NCBI GenBank assembly: GCA_027924645.1
Contig: BSBN01001363.1
Coordinates: forward strand, 1,166,001-1,230,000
Direction: 5' to 3'
Length of the DNA: 64,000 nucleotides
From: Cunninghamia lanceolata
Lineage: Eukaryota; Streptophyta; Pinopsida; Cupressales; Cupressaceae
In this document: positions 25,301 to 36,546 of the stretch, piece after piece
Layout: every line of letters starts with the position of its first letter
How positions within the stretch are numbered: position 1 is the first letter of the stretch
The notes under the pieces: generated by a model
What the model was told of the DNA's origin: nothing
The model's input: the letters and a program-made list of their open reading frames with translations, nothing else
Database searches by the model: none
Made by a program: the position numbers and the translations under genes

Positions 25301-26722
25301 GACATGTGTATAGTTGTTTTTGTATTTGTGATGTAATAATGATTATGTGGATTAAACATGGTATGAAGTATAATGAGGTATTGTCAAGTTGATTATGTGT
25401 TTTGTGAAGTAATAATCTCTAGATGAGATATTTAGCCACTTGTGACTATTTTGTATCTGTTTTGTCGAAATTGTTGTATGGAGAGACTTGGGAATCTGAA
25501 ATAGAGTAAAGTGATGCAATGTTATAGGCAATGGATGACAACTAGTGTTATGATTCCATTTGTAATGCAAGAGGGTTTATGCCTTGCAGTGAACATGTAT
25601 GTGTACTATTATAATGCCTTGTATGATGTTTAGGGTTTACTAGGTGTTAGGAAGGAGAGTGGCTTTCAACGTGGGGCCGGCGGCCAAAGTGGCAGTTAGG
25701 ATAACCCGTTGAAAGTAGATTAATCAAGTGATAACCTAAAATGAACTAGGGGTTTATGGGTAGATTTCACATGAAACAAGATTAATGGATTCCTCTCCCA
25801 TGGCCTGTAGTGCTTGCTTAGACTAAGGATGGGTAGAGAAGGCCTGGTCGGCATGATTGACTTCCTTGTCCTCATGAAAGGAAGGTTGATTCCGCATGTG
25901 TCACCCTATGGGGCCGGCGCCTAGTGAAAGGCTGTTAGGATAACCATAGATGGGGGCCAGCGCCTAGTGAGAGGCTATCAGGATAACCCATGCTAGGACC
26001 GTGCGATGACAATCTCCCTACTACTACCTAGCATTCCTTATTTGGTCTCTCCACTTAGGTTAAGTGTTGCCTCTGGAAGTTAAGTTGTGTTATGTTGTTA
26101 TTGCCATGTGTTGTATTGGCATTTGGTCGTCCTTTGTTCTTGTTTGTCTTTTGTCTACCTGACTGTCATTGTTTGGGACCTCATGTTAACTCCTAGCTCG
26201 GGGGGTGGACCCTAGGGTTCCACATGGTTGGGTGGAAGAGCTTCCTTATCCATTGGTTACTCTTTGACAAGTTCATGTGTAGAAAAGATTTATCCCAGTT
26301 TTTAGACAATTGTACTTGTACCAGCTGATGAAGATGTATGTGTATAATCTTGTACCAGATTTGTGTTGCAGATATTCATAATGTATGTAATTCTGATATA
26401 GTCTTAAAATGGCAATGTAATGATGTACTTATGTGTAAGGAAAGTATTTTCTGTTATGTATTTAATCATGTAGATTGTATTATTTGATGATATGCAATGA
26501 ATATGAATAAGTTATTTAATTGTGCATTGGATTTAGATTAGTTACTGATGTAGGTAATAATGTTAGTTGGTTTGTAAAGTAATGCAACCTTGAATCCTTA
26601 GGGAATATGTCGTAACTAGTTATGTTAACATTACTTGTTATCTTAAACATTTTAAAAAAAAATTTCCTGTTTCATATAGCATAAATGTGTATTTCTTTAA
26701 GGTGTTCTAGGTGGGCATTACA

Positions 26723-27281
26723 AAATCACTTATGTGGATATATATACAAGATGGATTTAGTTATGAGAAGTGTTGTTGTTGTAAGTGATGTGCAAAGAAA
26801 AGTAGTAGAGCCGAATAAAAGTAGAGAGGAAGATTCGGTATGTGAAAGAAGAGCACCATAAAGAAGAGGAAAGATGAAGTGCAGCAGATCAGTATACAAA
26901 GCCTAACCAGAACTAAACTCCAGCATATATTGATGCTCCTTATTAGTTCAAGTATTATATTACATTATTTATAAATTGTAGACAGTGTGTCTCTTATAGG
27001 CAGTGTGCCTCTTGTGAGCAGTGTGCTCGGGCAGTGAGCCCTAATTGGCAAGTGCCATTTTTTTACTTCCATTCTTCTAATAGAGAATACAATATTGGGT
27101 TAATCACCCTGTGGTTTTTCCCTTAACAGGGTTTCCACATCAAAAATATTGTGTCATGTGTATTTCTTTTTCAGGGTTGTTATGTTTGCTTGTTTGATTT
27201 GATGCTACACTAATTATCAAGAAAGTTTAGAAAGCTGAAATAACTAAGATAACTGATTCACCCCCCTCTCAATTATCAACA
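26723..27281 (+). repeat. Copia-like 5' LTR, second part
   Basis: Begins with the duplicated AAATC and continues the LTR broken at 4501. It has a TATA-like TATATATA at 26739-26746, a short run of imperfect GCAGTGTG(T/C)CTC-type repeats at about 26985-27045, and the end CAATTATCAACA at 27281. The corresponding part of the 3' LTR is missing. Confidence 0.88.
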
Positions 27282-27283
27282 AT

Positions 27284-27296
27284 TGGTATCAGAGCC
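27284..27296 (+). other. Primer-binding site of the copia-like element
   Basis: TGGTATCAGAGCC just after the LTR end, complementary to tRNA-Met, as is usual for copia elements. Confidence 0.9.
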
Positions 27297-27340
27297 AAGT
27301 TCCTCCTAAACAGAGTCTAACAGCTTGAGGAAGATCTGGG

Positions 27341-28410
27341 AATCCAAATGGATGCATATGGTTTAAGGGAGCAACTCAAGACTGCCCTTGATGATCTTGA
27401 GTAGTCAAATTTTGAAGTCAATGAATTAAAGGAAAGACTCAAATAGGCTGATGATTTCATGAGAGAACTAAAAGACAAATTAAGTCTCTCTATGAAAAAG
27501 AGAAAGGAGCTACTTCAGCAATTGGCAAGTCAAGGGGAAGCAAATGATGCAAATGAAGATCTGAAGGAGAAAACTAAGTTATGTGAAAAGTTATCAAAAG
27601 AAATCATTATGGTAAGACATGAAATGGAATCGGGAGTTATAAAGTTTACCCAAGAGATTGAAGAGAAATGAAAAACTGAAGATAATCTAAGACAATCTCT
27701 CAATGAGAAATCAGAAGATTGCAACAAGATGGATAGAATTATCAGACATCTTGAATCTGATCTTGAAGATGCTAAAGACAATGAAGAAAAACTTAAGGAT
27801 CAAATTGTCTCTCTCAAAAGGGATCTTCAACAACAAATGAATATAAAGAGAAATTCAAGATAAGTTCTTCTCAACTTGAAGTTCTTCTTGGAAGTCAAAA
27901 AGGGATAGATGACAAGTGTGGTTTGGGATATGAGAAAGGAGAAAGCTCTGGATCTGGTCAGAAGAATTTTGGATCAAAAAATCCAAGGAACAGGCCTAGA
28001 AGACCTTCAGTAAGGCAGCCTAATGCCCAAAGATATCCATCCTTCAATGGATACTGCCACAACTGCAATAACTTTGGTCATAAAGCTAATCAGTGCAGAA
28101 GGAGAATGAATCAAACTAATACATCCTTCTCCGGATAGTGCTTCAACTACGAAAGGTATGGTCACAAATCTCATGAATGCAGAAATATGCAAATGAACAA
28201 TTCATTCAATGGTCTAGATGCTTTGCATGCAATAGAATGGGTCATATGGCTAATCAATGCAGATCAAGAGGATATCAATCAAATATGCAAAGAAATGTTG
28301 TTTGCCAAATTTGCAATAGATCCGGTCATGTAGTAAAATTCTGTAGAAGTAAGAATCAGGATAAAAGAGGTCTGGTATATTATAATCAGAATCAAGATAA
28401 GGGAAAATAA
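27341..28410 (+). pseudogene. Copia-like gag with coiled coil and several zinc knuckles, decayed
   Basis: The first half (about 27350-27880) encodes heptad-like Leu/Lys/Glu-rich sequence typical of a coiled coil. The second half has CCHC zinc knuckles: CHNCNNFGHKANQC (about 28053), a mutated CFNYERYGHKSHEC (about 28139), CFACNRMGHMANQC (about 28219) and CQICNRSGHVVKFC (about 28302). Stops at about 27402, 27444 and 27669 and frame changes break it; several are TAG where CAG would be expected. The N-terminal capsid-like part usual for copia gag is not evident, so the gag may be internally shortened. Confidence 0.8.
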
Positions 28411-29163
28411 AAAGTAAATGCAGATGAAGTTCGAAGTGAGATGAACAAGATTTGGGTGAAGAAAAGTATAGAGAATGTAGGGGATGGATCCGCACCAGAC
28501 TCTGGTGCTGATATTCCTTCCAAAAAATAAAAAATGAGCTCTGGCTCAGGGGGAGACACAATGAAAACCTTGTTCCCCCAGCCAGTCAATTGGTGCCAGA
28601 ACTGGCACAAGAAGAGTTGCGGATTGAAAGGTTCATAAAGGAAACATCCAAACAAACTATGGTTAAGATTTGGAAGATCCGCAAGAAGATTTGAAGAATC
28701 TAATCCTACCAGAATTGATCTAGTAAAATAGTCTTCCGGTAAAAATAGATTCTTTACAAGTATGATCTGGTATGATTCAAACTATGGTGTCTTGATCTGC
28801 AAATAGATCAAATGGCTAATGAAAGGATGATAGATTATCACTACTCTCCTAGAATAACTTCAAAATTTGTCTCAGTGATCTGGAAAGGTTTTTTCTTCTC
28901 TGAATAAGGCAAACAAGGCTAATCAGAATGAATTATGTTGCGCATTTATTGCAAAATGAAAATTAAGGCTTCTCAGAAATAAAAAAGTTCATTCGCTCAT
29001 CATTTGTACACTCACATTCGAAGAAAAGAGAAAAGGAGCTCTGCAACAATCTCTCCCAAAGATCAAGATGATTCTTCATACAGCTCAATCTGGATTTCAT
29101 CGTGTGCCCTAAACAGCGTAAAAGGTATTTTTCATTCTTGATATCTCTCAGTAAGATTCATAT
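28411..29163 (+). other. Linker between gag and the second ORF region
   Basis: Many stops in all frames. A short PDSGADIPS-like reading near 28497 is not a convincing protease. No integrase, RT or RNase H motif is visible here. Confidence 0.5.
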
Positions 29164-31002
29164 ATGATGGCTACTCTGAATATAGTAAAGATTTCTGATA
29201 GACCTCACCCCATATTTAAGAAGCATCCATACAAATCCTTGGAGGTAGATCCCCTAGGAGCCTTCTCTAGTGTTCCGCATGGTGTTTTACACACAGAAGA
29301 CATTAAGGTTTACATACACGCAAATGTTGAAGAGTTTGGGGAATTCAAACTAAGAGATATCTATCACAAACAATTGATAGACGATGCATTTGAGCTCAAA
29401 CCCCATTACAAGGGCCTCTGGAATAAGCACTTTGCACAATACATAAATTTCCCCTATTTCACTGAGGATGAATGGGTCAGGTATATTTTGAGTAGAATAC
29501 ATGACAACTTCATGTGGTTAAATGGACCGTTCAAAATCACAAAAGATGCCATTAGGGTAGTTATCGAATTACACTCATCCGGTGGGATTCCTGTTCTTAA
29601 ATCTATGAAGAATCAAACTATAAGTTAGGCTACCAGATCTAAGTTTGACAAAAGAGCAATGACAGTAGATGACATCTCTGATCTAGATGTCAAGTTTGCC
29701 TCCATGATCATTGGATATAAAATATATCATTCTAGCAGGGAAAATTTAGTACCTGGAACGACCATCAACATAGCTTATGAAATGCTAAGAAAGGATGCAG
29801 ACTATGATCTTTGTTAGCTTCTCTTGAACCAACTCTTGGAGAATCTGTAGGAAAATAAAGAAAGATAAAAAGAATTCATTCAAGTATGGTGGATTAATAT
29901 TGTGCTTATTCTTCTACTTTATGAATGAGCTTCCTAGATCTAATGGCTGGGTGTGGGAGAATGATAGACCAGTATCTATCCAAATCAGAGATTATTTGCA
30001 TGGACTTGGTGATGTCAAAGCACAAAATATAGCCCTGTGGGGATACTTCAAGAATTTCTAGAACATGATGCAAGCAAGAGAAAGGATTCCCCAGTCTATT
30101 GTTGAGAAGTACAAAGACACAGTATGTTTTATGGTAGAGACTGATCAGTGCCTAATGGAGGCAGTAGAACCAAGAACTGTATGGATCATGCCCATGGGGT
30201 ATGAAGTTGATGAGCAAATTGTGGAGCTGCATGTTCAACACATGCTAAGACTGCCAAAGGCAGAAAGGTTTGGAACCTTTAAGGAGCTGAGTATAAAGAT
30301 TCATGTGGAACTCAGAGAACCAGAAATCAAGAGGACGGTGAGAAAATAAGTAGAAAATGTTTCCCAAGGCCTTGGCATCTCAAAGGAGGCACTTGATGCC
30401 CATAGGAAAAAGATGGAAAGAGCTGAGGAAGAGAAGAAGAAGGTAGGAAAGAAAAATGAGGAAAGTGCTCTGGCAAAACCTTCCACCCGGACCAGATCAT
30501 CAAAGAGATCTACACCTACCACTGCCAAAGGCTTAAGGACATCAGAACCAGAAGCAAAATCATCTGGCAGAGGAGAGAAAAGAACAAAGACAAAAGCTAC
30601 AAGAGCTTATGCCAGTCAAAGGGATGAAGAGGAGACTGAATCTGATGAAGAAATCAAGAAAATGAAGAAAAAGAAGAAAACATCCAGTCAACCCTCTACC
30701 GGACAGCAGGAAGAAGAAAAGATAGAGGAATATGTTGAAAAACCCACTCTCCACATTGATGACATAATCAAATCAGTCACAGTGGATGAAAATCTTCAGC
30801 CAATGGTTGAGTTCTATGATGATTATGGTGAAGCTGATCAGAAGATACTACAAGATGCCACAGTTAGGTATCTGAATATCTACAACAAAGCATTCATTAA
30901 AATTATATCTTTGATCCCCAAAAGCTTGGAGAAGGAACTAGAAATAAGAAAGAACAATGCCCAAGCCAAAGACCTAGAAATCCAGGAACAAATAGCAATT
31001 TA
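29164..31002 (+). pseudogene. Uncharacterised retroelement ORF, first part, decayed
   Basis: The first 154 codons are open (start ATG 29164 or 29167; motifs SVPHGVLH, NVEEFGEFKLRDIYHK, WLNGPFKITKDAIR). Stops at 29626, about 29815, about 29848 and about 30059 and one frame change between 29628 and 30065 break it. From 30065 the frame is constant to the end of the next ORF, apart from stops at 30348 and 31002. A basic, Lys/Ser/Glu-rich, probably disordered stretch (about 30410-30700) contains KKMKKKKK, a possible nuclear localisation signal. I do not recognise the family; it holds the place of pol or an env-like ORF. Confidence 0.65.
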
Positions 31003-31030
31003 GCTATATCCTTCAATCGACCCCAAGACA

Positions 31031-32326
31031 ATGAATATGGTATTCAAAGATTGTAAGGATGAGTTCAGAAGCAAAGCAAGGATGAATCAACTTATGCTTG
31101 GTGAGACTGACAAGGTAGCCAAGGACACAGAAGAGATTCTCTGGAAGGCCTTCAAAAGATTTAATCTTCCTATTATAGAGGATTTTGGTACTGACCCCTC
31201 GACTATAAATGTTGCAGAAGAATCTACTGAGAAAATGTCAGAAGAGGTGGGCCCTGAACAGACTAACATTTCTCCTCTGGTTTCCCCTATAGTCTCTAGA
31301 TCTATAGGAGAAGAAGGAATACAAGAGAAAGAAGCAGAAGTGAAGGACAAAGAAGATGATAGTACCAAGGCTATAGAAAGAGAGAAAGCTCCTAAAGACA
31401 GTTCTATGACTGCAGAAGAAAAGAAAAATCTGTCTCCGGCAAGAGACACTACAGAATTAGTCAAGGAATTTTTGACAAAAGCAACTATGGAGATTGATGA
31501 ACCAGAACTATTAAAAGGGCCATTAAATTTTGACTCTCTATCTCCAGTGCAAACAATGAAAATAGCTTCATTTGCAAATGCAAAGGTCAAAGAGAAACTA
31601 CTAAAATCTCACATGGAAGCCTGTGAGCTTATAGAGGTAGCATCCAGAATATTGGAAAAGATCATGCCATCTTTTCAAAAGGATCCCACAGTCTCTTCCT
31701 TCGGTAATCTCAAAACTCTAGTCAACAGTGTTAGCACACATTTTGATTCTCTAGAGAAGTTAGCTGAAGAAAAGGTCCAGAAGGAGTTTTTGGACAAGAG
31801 ACTCTCCGAAGTACAGGGTCTGATAACAAATGATAGGAAAGTTATGGATATTAGGATAAAGAGCTTGGAAAATGCTCTTAAAGATGGTGGAAATATGTAC
31901 AAATTTTGCTTATCTTGGCCCACAGTGACCAAAGATATTGAGAGGAAAGTAAAAGAACAAGAGGATAAACTATTAAGTCTATCTCAAAGTTTTGATCCTA
32001 TCTCATCCTCTATAGCTAATCAAGAGTGTCAGTCTATTGCAATCACAAATGCAATAAAGAATTTTGAGAAGGAAAGGAAGAACATAATTAGCTGGATGGG
32101 TGAACTTAGAAGGATCCTTGTCCCTAAGTTAGAGGCCATGCATGAGGCCATAAGTGAAGCTCAAATCACAGCACAGACCAATGATCCAACAGATCTAAAA
32201 AGGACAGATGCGTTTGCATTCCTGTTGAGCGGTCATATTTCAATTTTGGACAAAATGAAGCAAAGTTGGGCTACAGAATTTATTCAATTGAAGACAACTT
32301 TTGCAGACATACTTAAGTATATGTAA
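31031..32326 (+). CDS. Uncharacterised coiled-coil ORF (431 codons) of the copia-like element
   Basis: An intact reading frame, but in phase with the broken upstream ORF (30065-31002) across a TAG at 31000-31002, so it is probably the C-terminal part of one longer protein rather than a gene of its own. Residues 75-150 are acidic and Ser/Glu/Lys-rich. From about residue 170 it alternates Leu-rich helical segments consistent with coiled coils. No transmembrane segment, signal peptide, zinc knuckle or polymerase motif is seen. It ends about 245 bp before the 3' LTR, where SIRE-type copia elements carry their extra ORF. Function unknown; an env-like label would rest on position only. Confidence 0.55.
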   Translation: MNMVFKDCKDEFRSKARMNQLMLGETDKVAKDTEEILWKAFKRFNLPIIEDFGTDPSTINVAEESTEKMSEEVGPEQTNISPLVSPIVSRSIGEEGIQEKEAEVKDKEDDSTKAIEREKAPKDSSMTAEEKKNLSPARDTTELVKEFLTKATMEIDEPELLKGPLNFDSLSPVQTMKIASFANAKVKEKLLKSHMEACELIEVASRILEKIMPSFQKDPTVSSFGNLKTLVNSVSTHFDSLEKLAEEKVQKEFLDKRLSEVQGLITNDRKVMDIRIKSLENALKDGGNMYKFCLSWPTVTKDIERKVKEQEDKLLSLSQSFDPISSSIANQECQSIAITNAIKNFEKERKNIISWMGELRRILVPKLEAMHEAISEAQITAQTNDPTDLKRTDAFAFLLSGHISILDKMKQSWATEFIQLKTTFADILKYM

Positions 32327-32569
32327 GTATGCCATATGTATATACTTATGCAGCTAAGTATAGTTGAATTTTTAAAAGTTTTGATATGCGGACCCTACCC
32401 TTTGCCATTGAAGTCAAAGGGGGAGTGAAGAGTAGTGAAAAATGAGGAATCCAACTAAGGGGAGCTCCAGAAAATGTATATAAAAATAGAGCATCAGCCA
32501 AGGGGGAGCATAGTGTAAACACTTAGTCATTTTTCACTAAGTGTTGCCATCAATGCCAAAGGGGGAGAT
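32327..32569 (+). other. 3' untranslated part and polypurine tract of the copia-like element
   Basis: Repeated short G-rich stretches (AAGGGGGAG-type at about 32409, 32457, 32500) end in AAAGGGGGAGAT at 32558-32569, abutting the LTR start. Confidence 0.8.
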
Positions 32570-33104
32570 TGTTGGCAAGAGACACTATATGGATTCATGA
32601 ATGTTGTCACTGATGGCAACAAAGTTCATCCCACACATCCACAGGACATGGTATGTCTATACCGGAAGTCAGAGTGAAGAATGTTGTGGTCCGGTAAACA
32701 AGAACAGAGCAGTCAGTAAGGTCCGACAGACAGGTCTGAATCTCTCAGCAGAAGTATCTCAGTGAAATGCGAATTTGGGGAAGTCAAGAGGAGTAGCTTG
32801 ACTGATATATTCCAAGGTTTGAGCCTCTGATGTGGAAAGGATTAAGGGATATGAATGCTTGAGTGTCGGGTTCCCAAGTGACAGTGTGAATAGAGGAAGA
32901 ACTGACTGGCAGAACATCAGACATTATTCCGGATGTGTTACTGATGTTAGTAAAGGTTATGAAGGCATAAATTATGTTTGGCTAACATGATTAATGATTT
33001 CTACAAGTATATGCTTGATCCGCATTACTTGGTGTGCAAGGATTCAGCCGACAAATCAGAGTTTGTGAAAAGATTGACTATTCCGGGTGCCAACTAGAAA
33101 GGTG
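32570..33104 (+). repeat. Truncated copia-like 3' LTR
   Basis: Matches 3959-4493 and stops after AAAGGTG, where octamer DNA begins. About 560 bp of the LTR end is missing. Confidence 0.9.
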
Positions 33105-34270
33105 TCTATTCTTATACAATTCTATCACTCTATTATTCTGCTAATCTCTTACTCTATCATTCTTTCATTCTATCATTGTATAACTCCATTATTTGATTAA
33201 TCCATAGTTCTATTACTCTATGATTCTTTCATTCTATCATTTTGCAATTCTAAAATTCTATTATTCCTTAAATCTATTTTCTATCATTCTTTTATTCTAT
33301 CACTCTTTCATTCTATCATTCTTTCATTTTATAATTCTATAAATATACTATTCTATCATTCTATCATTCTTTTATTCTATAAATCTATTGTTATATCATT
33401 CTTATATTCAATTATTCTATCATTCTATCATTCTTTCCTTCTGTAATTCTATTATTGTATTATTTTATAATTCTATTTTTCTACAATTCTTTCATTCTAT
33501 GATTCTATAATTATATCATTCTATTATTCTATAAACCTATTATTATATCATTCTATAATTCTATCATTCAGTTATTCTATAAATCTATTATTCTATCATT
33601 CTTTGATTCTCAAATTGTATTATTCTCTAATTTTATTATTTTATAGTTATATTTAAGTCTATAGTTCCATCATTCTATAACTCTTTTATTAATTTATTCC
33701 AACATTTTTTATTCTATCATTTTACAATTCTATTTTTCTAAAATTCTTCCATTCTATCACTATATAATCTTATCATTCTATTATTCTATCATTTTATTAT
33801 TCTATCATTCTATTATTCTATAAATCTATTACTATATCATTCCTTGATTCAATCATTCTATTATTATATTATTCCAAAATTCTATTACTCCATCATTCTT
33901 TCATTCTATCATTTTTTAATTCAAACATTCTATTAATCTATAATTATATTATTCTATCATTGTTTCAATATATCATTTTCTAATTTTATCATTCTATTAT
34001 TATTATATTAATCTATTATTCTATTATTCTACATTTCTATCATTCTATTATTTTATAAATGTTTTATTCTTTAATATGTTCATTTTATTATTCTATAACT
34101 CTATTATTCTACAATTCTATTCTTCTATCATTCTTTCATTCTATTATTCTACAATTCTATTATTCATTCATTATCTCATTCTATCACTCTATTATTCTAT
34201 AAATCTATTATTCTATCATTCTTTAATTCTTTAATTCTATTATTCTATTATTGAATTATTTTACAATTCT
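33105..34270. repeat. Degenerate octamer tract
   Basis: ATTCTATN-type 8-bp units. The first ~300 bp parallels 44308-44600, and about 33410-34270 parallels 49910-50590, so this tract is a paralogue of the target of the element 44601-49904. Confidence 0.85.
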
Positions 34271-34548
34271 GTTAGGGTAAAATCAGAAACCTGTCACACT
34301 TTATAAAGGAATTAGCCAAAAAAAAAAGTTTCTGAACTTCGACCTCATAAAAGTGGTATTTATGTTTTTAATTTCAAAATGATGTAAACTAATGAAATGT
34401 AAATCTCTTGATGAATTTTATGCTTGTAATTTAAAAAAAAAATTAAAAAATTACTTTGACATTTTTTTTAAAATTTAAGAGCAAATTTTGAATTGCTGAA
34501 AATTTAAGGAAAAGTGACATTGAGTCCACATCACATAAAAAGAGCAAA
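34271..34548. repeat. R-E repeat unit, copy 1, left part
   Basis: Starts GTTAGGGTAAAATCAG and matches 50591-50867. Non-coding, AT-rich. Interrupted after GCAAA (34544-34548) by solo LTR 2 and resumes at 40525. Confidence 0.85.
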
Positions 34549-35671
34549 TGTAGTGCCCCTCATCTCGTCGTCCATCAGATTGATGTTTGCTTAGACTTTA
34601 TGATAGTGTCTTAGACTATAGATGATGGATCTCTTGTTATCTTGTTACTTCATTATGGACCTAATTGTTGTGATAACAGATGTTGATGTTAGAATAGGTT
34701 ATTTTATGCTTTAGAATTTGATAAATAAACTAGATGTTATAGGTGTTTTGATGTTAATTGCGATATAGGATTGTAAGGATTGAATGTTTTATGTTGTTGA
34801 TAATATCAGATATCTTGTTTAACATAGTTAATCGTTTATTCATAAACGTGAATGGAACAGTGTTGTATTACTCGCTCTCGAGTACCCTACACCACTGCGA
34901 TTTCCATTCATTATAGGACTGTATGTGGATATATATCTTGAATGCTTAACCGTGCGTTGTTGCAGGAATGCAGGTACTAGGCATCGACTCCACCTGATTA
35001 TAGGTCTGAGCGTGCCTTCGCCAATGGATTAGTTGTTTGGAGTTAACGTGAGGTCCCATGACAGTGTGGTCTGGTTGTCAGTTTATTCTTTTGGTCCTTG
35101 TCTGTCATTCGATCATGATTTGCAGACAGGTAATATTGCACCTTGGAGTCTAACTAGGTTAGAAAGTGTCTAAGTGTGTAAGGTGTCGTTGTGCATTAAC
35201 TAGAATTATATTACGAAAAGTATAATGTTGATAATTAAATATGTTTATAAAAGATAATATTGAGTCGATAGTTGTTAATTATTGTTGTAAATAAATTATT
35301 ATTTTAATAGAAGTATTATTGTTAAATAAAGATTGTAAGAGGTTTTGTATTATTTAATATGATATTATTTGCAATAAATATTTAAATAAATTAAATAGTT
35401 GTAAGTTACTTTGTAATTAGTGATTTGCAACTAAATTAATAAAATAAATTAATATATAGTTGTACTATTATAGATTGTTGTAATGTTATAACTTTATTAA
35501 ATGCTTTATGCTTGGTCGGCTATAAAATAATTAAATGTTGCCGGAATTGTGTGTTAGTATTTAAAAAAGGAATAACCTCTTGGGAGTATGAAATTAAATA
35601 AAAGTCTTTCTCGAGGAGGGAGATGCACGGGATCACGTGCCGAGTTCCTTGGATGGTAGAAGGGATTGTGT

Positions 35672-35679
35672 TATAAAAG
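35672..35679 (+). promoter_or_regulatory. TATA box TATAAAAG (solo LTR 2)
   Basis: Conserved promoter block with CACGTG at 35634-35639. Confidence 0.65.
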
Positions 35680-36028
35680 GGAAGCTTGTAGAGGCAAAGA
35701 GGACAACATTGCAGGTAGAAGAAGAAAGTAGAAGGCTGGGAAAAGAAGCATGGAACTTCAGCAATTGAAACGGACTCGGCGATTCGATAATCAAGGCCAG
35801 GTTCCACTGAATGCCTAATTTCTAAATCTGAACCTATGTGGTTGATTGCTTCTTTTATTGCTACGAAATTATTTTGGTTAAAGGGTTTTCTGCTTGAACC
35901 TTCTGTCACTTCTACAAATGTTTATTTTCTGTGGGTGGATTTAGATGCAGATCGTTGGGTCTATAATAAATGGAATGTTCCTTACAATTCTTCCACCGTC
36001 CTCCAAAACTATTTACTGATTAGTGTTT

Positions 36029-36301
36029 CTATCTACGATTTAGACGACTTGATATCCAAGGAGTAGATAAGATCATTGCATTCTCATTGACATTTATACC
36101 ATAATCAACAACTTTGTAATTGTTTCCTAGGTTACATTCGAAGGAGATCACCTTTGTGATGTTTCCATTTGTAGATGCCATGATGTGTTTCTGTATTTCA
36201 CCATCTCTCTCAGTCATTAGATACATACATCTTACTACAGTTTTTCCTCCTCCATGTTGTATCCTCTTAACAACTTCTATGCATTCGATTTGAAATGCCA
36301 A
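36029..36301 (-). other. Possible captured coding piece, minus strand
   Basis: A 90-codon frame with ordinary-looking composition (VKRIQHGGGKTVVRCMYL, ISFECNLGNNYKVVDYGINV). I do not recognise it. It starts where this LTR stops matching the others, which is why it is listed; it could also be a chance frame. Confidence 0.25.
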
Positions 36302-36546
36302 AACATTGCCATGATGAGTGGAATGCTCATTGAACTCTCTTACATGGCACTGCCAATTCTGTAAGTAATCTTAGATTGATTGCAGGAAGTCGCAGGTAAC
36401 ACTGGACCCTGGATGCTATATATTCTCTCAGGCCTGTATAGACATCTTTTATTGAAGCTTTGTTTTATAATATTTTCTCTCCTGGTCGGATTTATGCGAG
36501 AAATAAGTTTTAGTCTTTAGAAAAAGAAATCTTGAGTGTTACGGAT

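Larger units (their letters stand above)
4502..26722 (+). mobile_element. Ty3 chromovirus (Tekay/Del-like) with ~5.5-kb LTRs
   Basis: A full-length LTR retrotransposon: 5' LTR 4502-16371 (with a solo LTR nested inside), primer site at 16374, gag-pol 16523-21110, polypurine tract, 3' LTR 21180-26722. LTR ends are TGTAGTGCCCC...GTTACA (ATTACA in the 3' copy). Perfect 5-bp target duplications AAATC flank it (4497-4501, 26723-26727). Removing the nested LTR leaves about 16 kb, of which about 11 kb is LTR. Protease, RT, RNase H, integrase and a C-terminal chromodomain-like module follow the Ty3 order, and the C-terminal sequence resembles Tekay/Del elements. Many stop codons make this copy non-functional. 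Confidence 0.92.
21180..26722 (+). repeat. Chromovirus 3' LTR (5543 bp)
   Basis: Starts TGTAGTGCCCC and ends GGGCATTACA, then the duplication AAATC. Colinear with the 5' LTR apart from the nested LTR and microsatellite length. Promoter block at about 22290-22334, three GC-rich modules near 25675, 25912 and 25950, and a conserved block near 26190. The 22690-24545 middle is shared only with its own 5' LTR and holds no protein I recognise; small open frames near 23981-24163 recur in the 5' LTR copy simply because the LTRs are duplicates. Confidence 0.92.
3959..33104 (+). mobile_element. Copia-like LTR element without visible pol, split by a nested chromovirus
   Basis: The 5' LTR begins TGTTGGCAAGAG at 3959 and ends ATCAACA at 27281. 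It is followed by a tRNA-Met-type primer site, a decayed gag, a long uncharacterised ORF region, a polypurine tract and a second LTR start at 32570. The chromovirus 4502-26722 sits inside the 5' LTR. The remaining element is about 6.9 kb. The 3' LTR stops at 33104, after about 535 of an expected ~1097 bp, and gives way to octamer DNA, so no target duplication can be verified. The LTR pair shows several percent divergence by eye, mostly transitions. PBS, PPT and the CCHC-rich gag suggest a SIRE/Maximus-like copia lineage, which is inference. Confidence 0.85.

Noticed and set aside
31031..32326. Viral envelope gene
   Set aside because: No signal peptide, transmembrane segment or furin-like site is visible; position alone is not enough.
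33105..34270. Regularly spaced repeats suggesting a CRISPR-like array
   Set aside because: The unit is 8 bp without unique spacers, and the surrounding DNA is plant retrotransposons.
35836..36066. IATKLFWLKGFLLEPS resembling the end of a copia RNase H domain
   Set aside because: Only a dozen residues look similar, no DDE-type or catalytic motif follows, and it lies in the part conserved among the LTRs.
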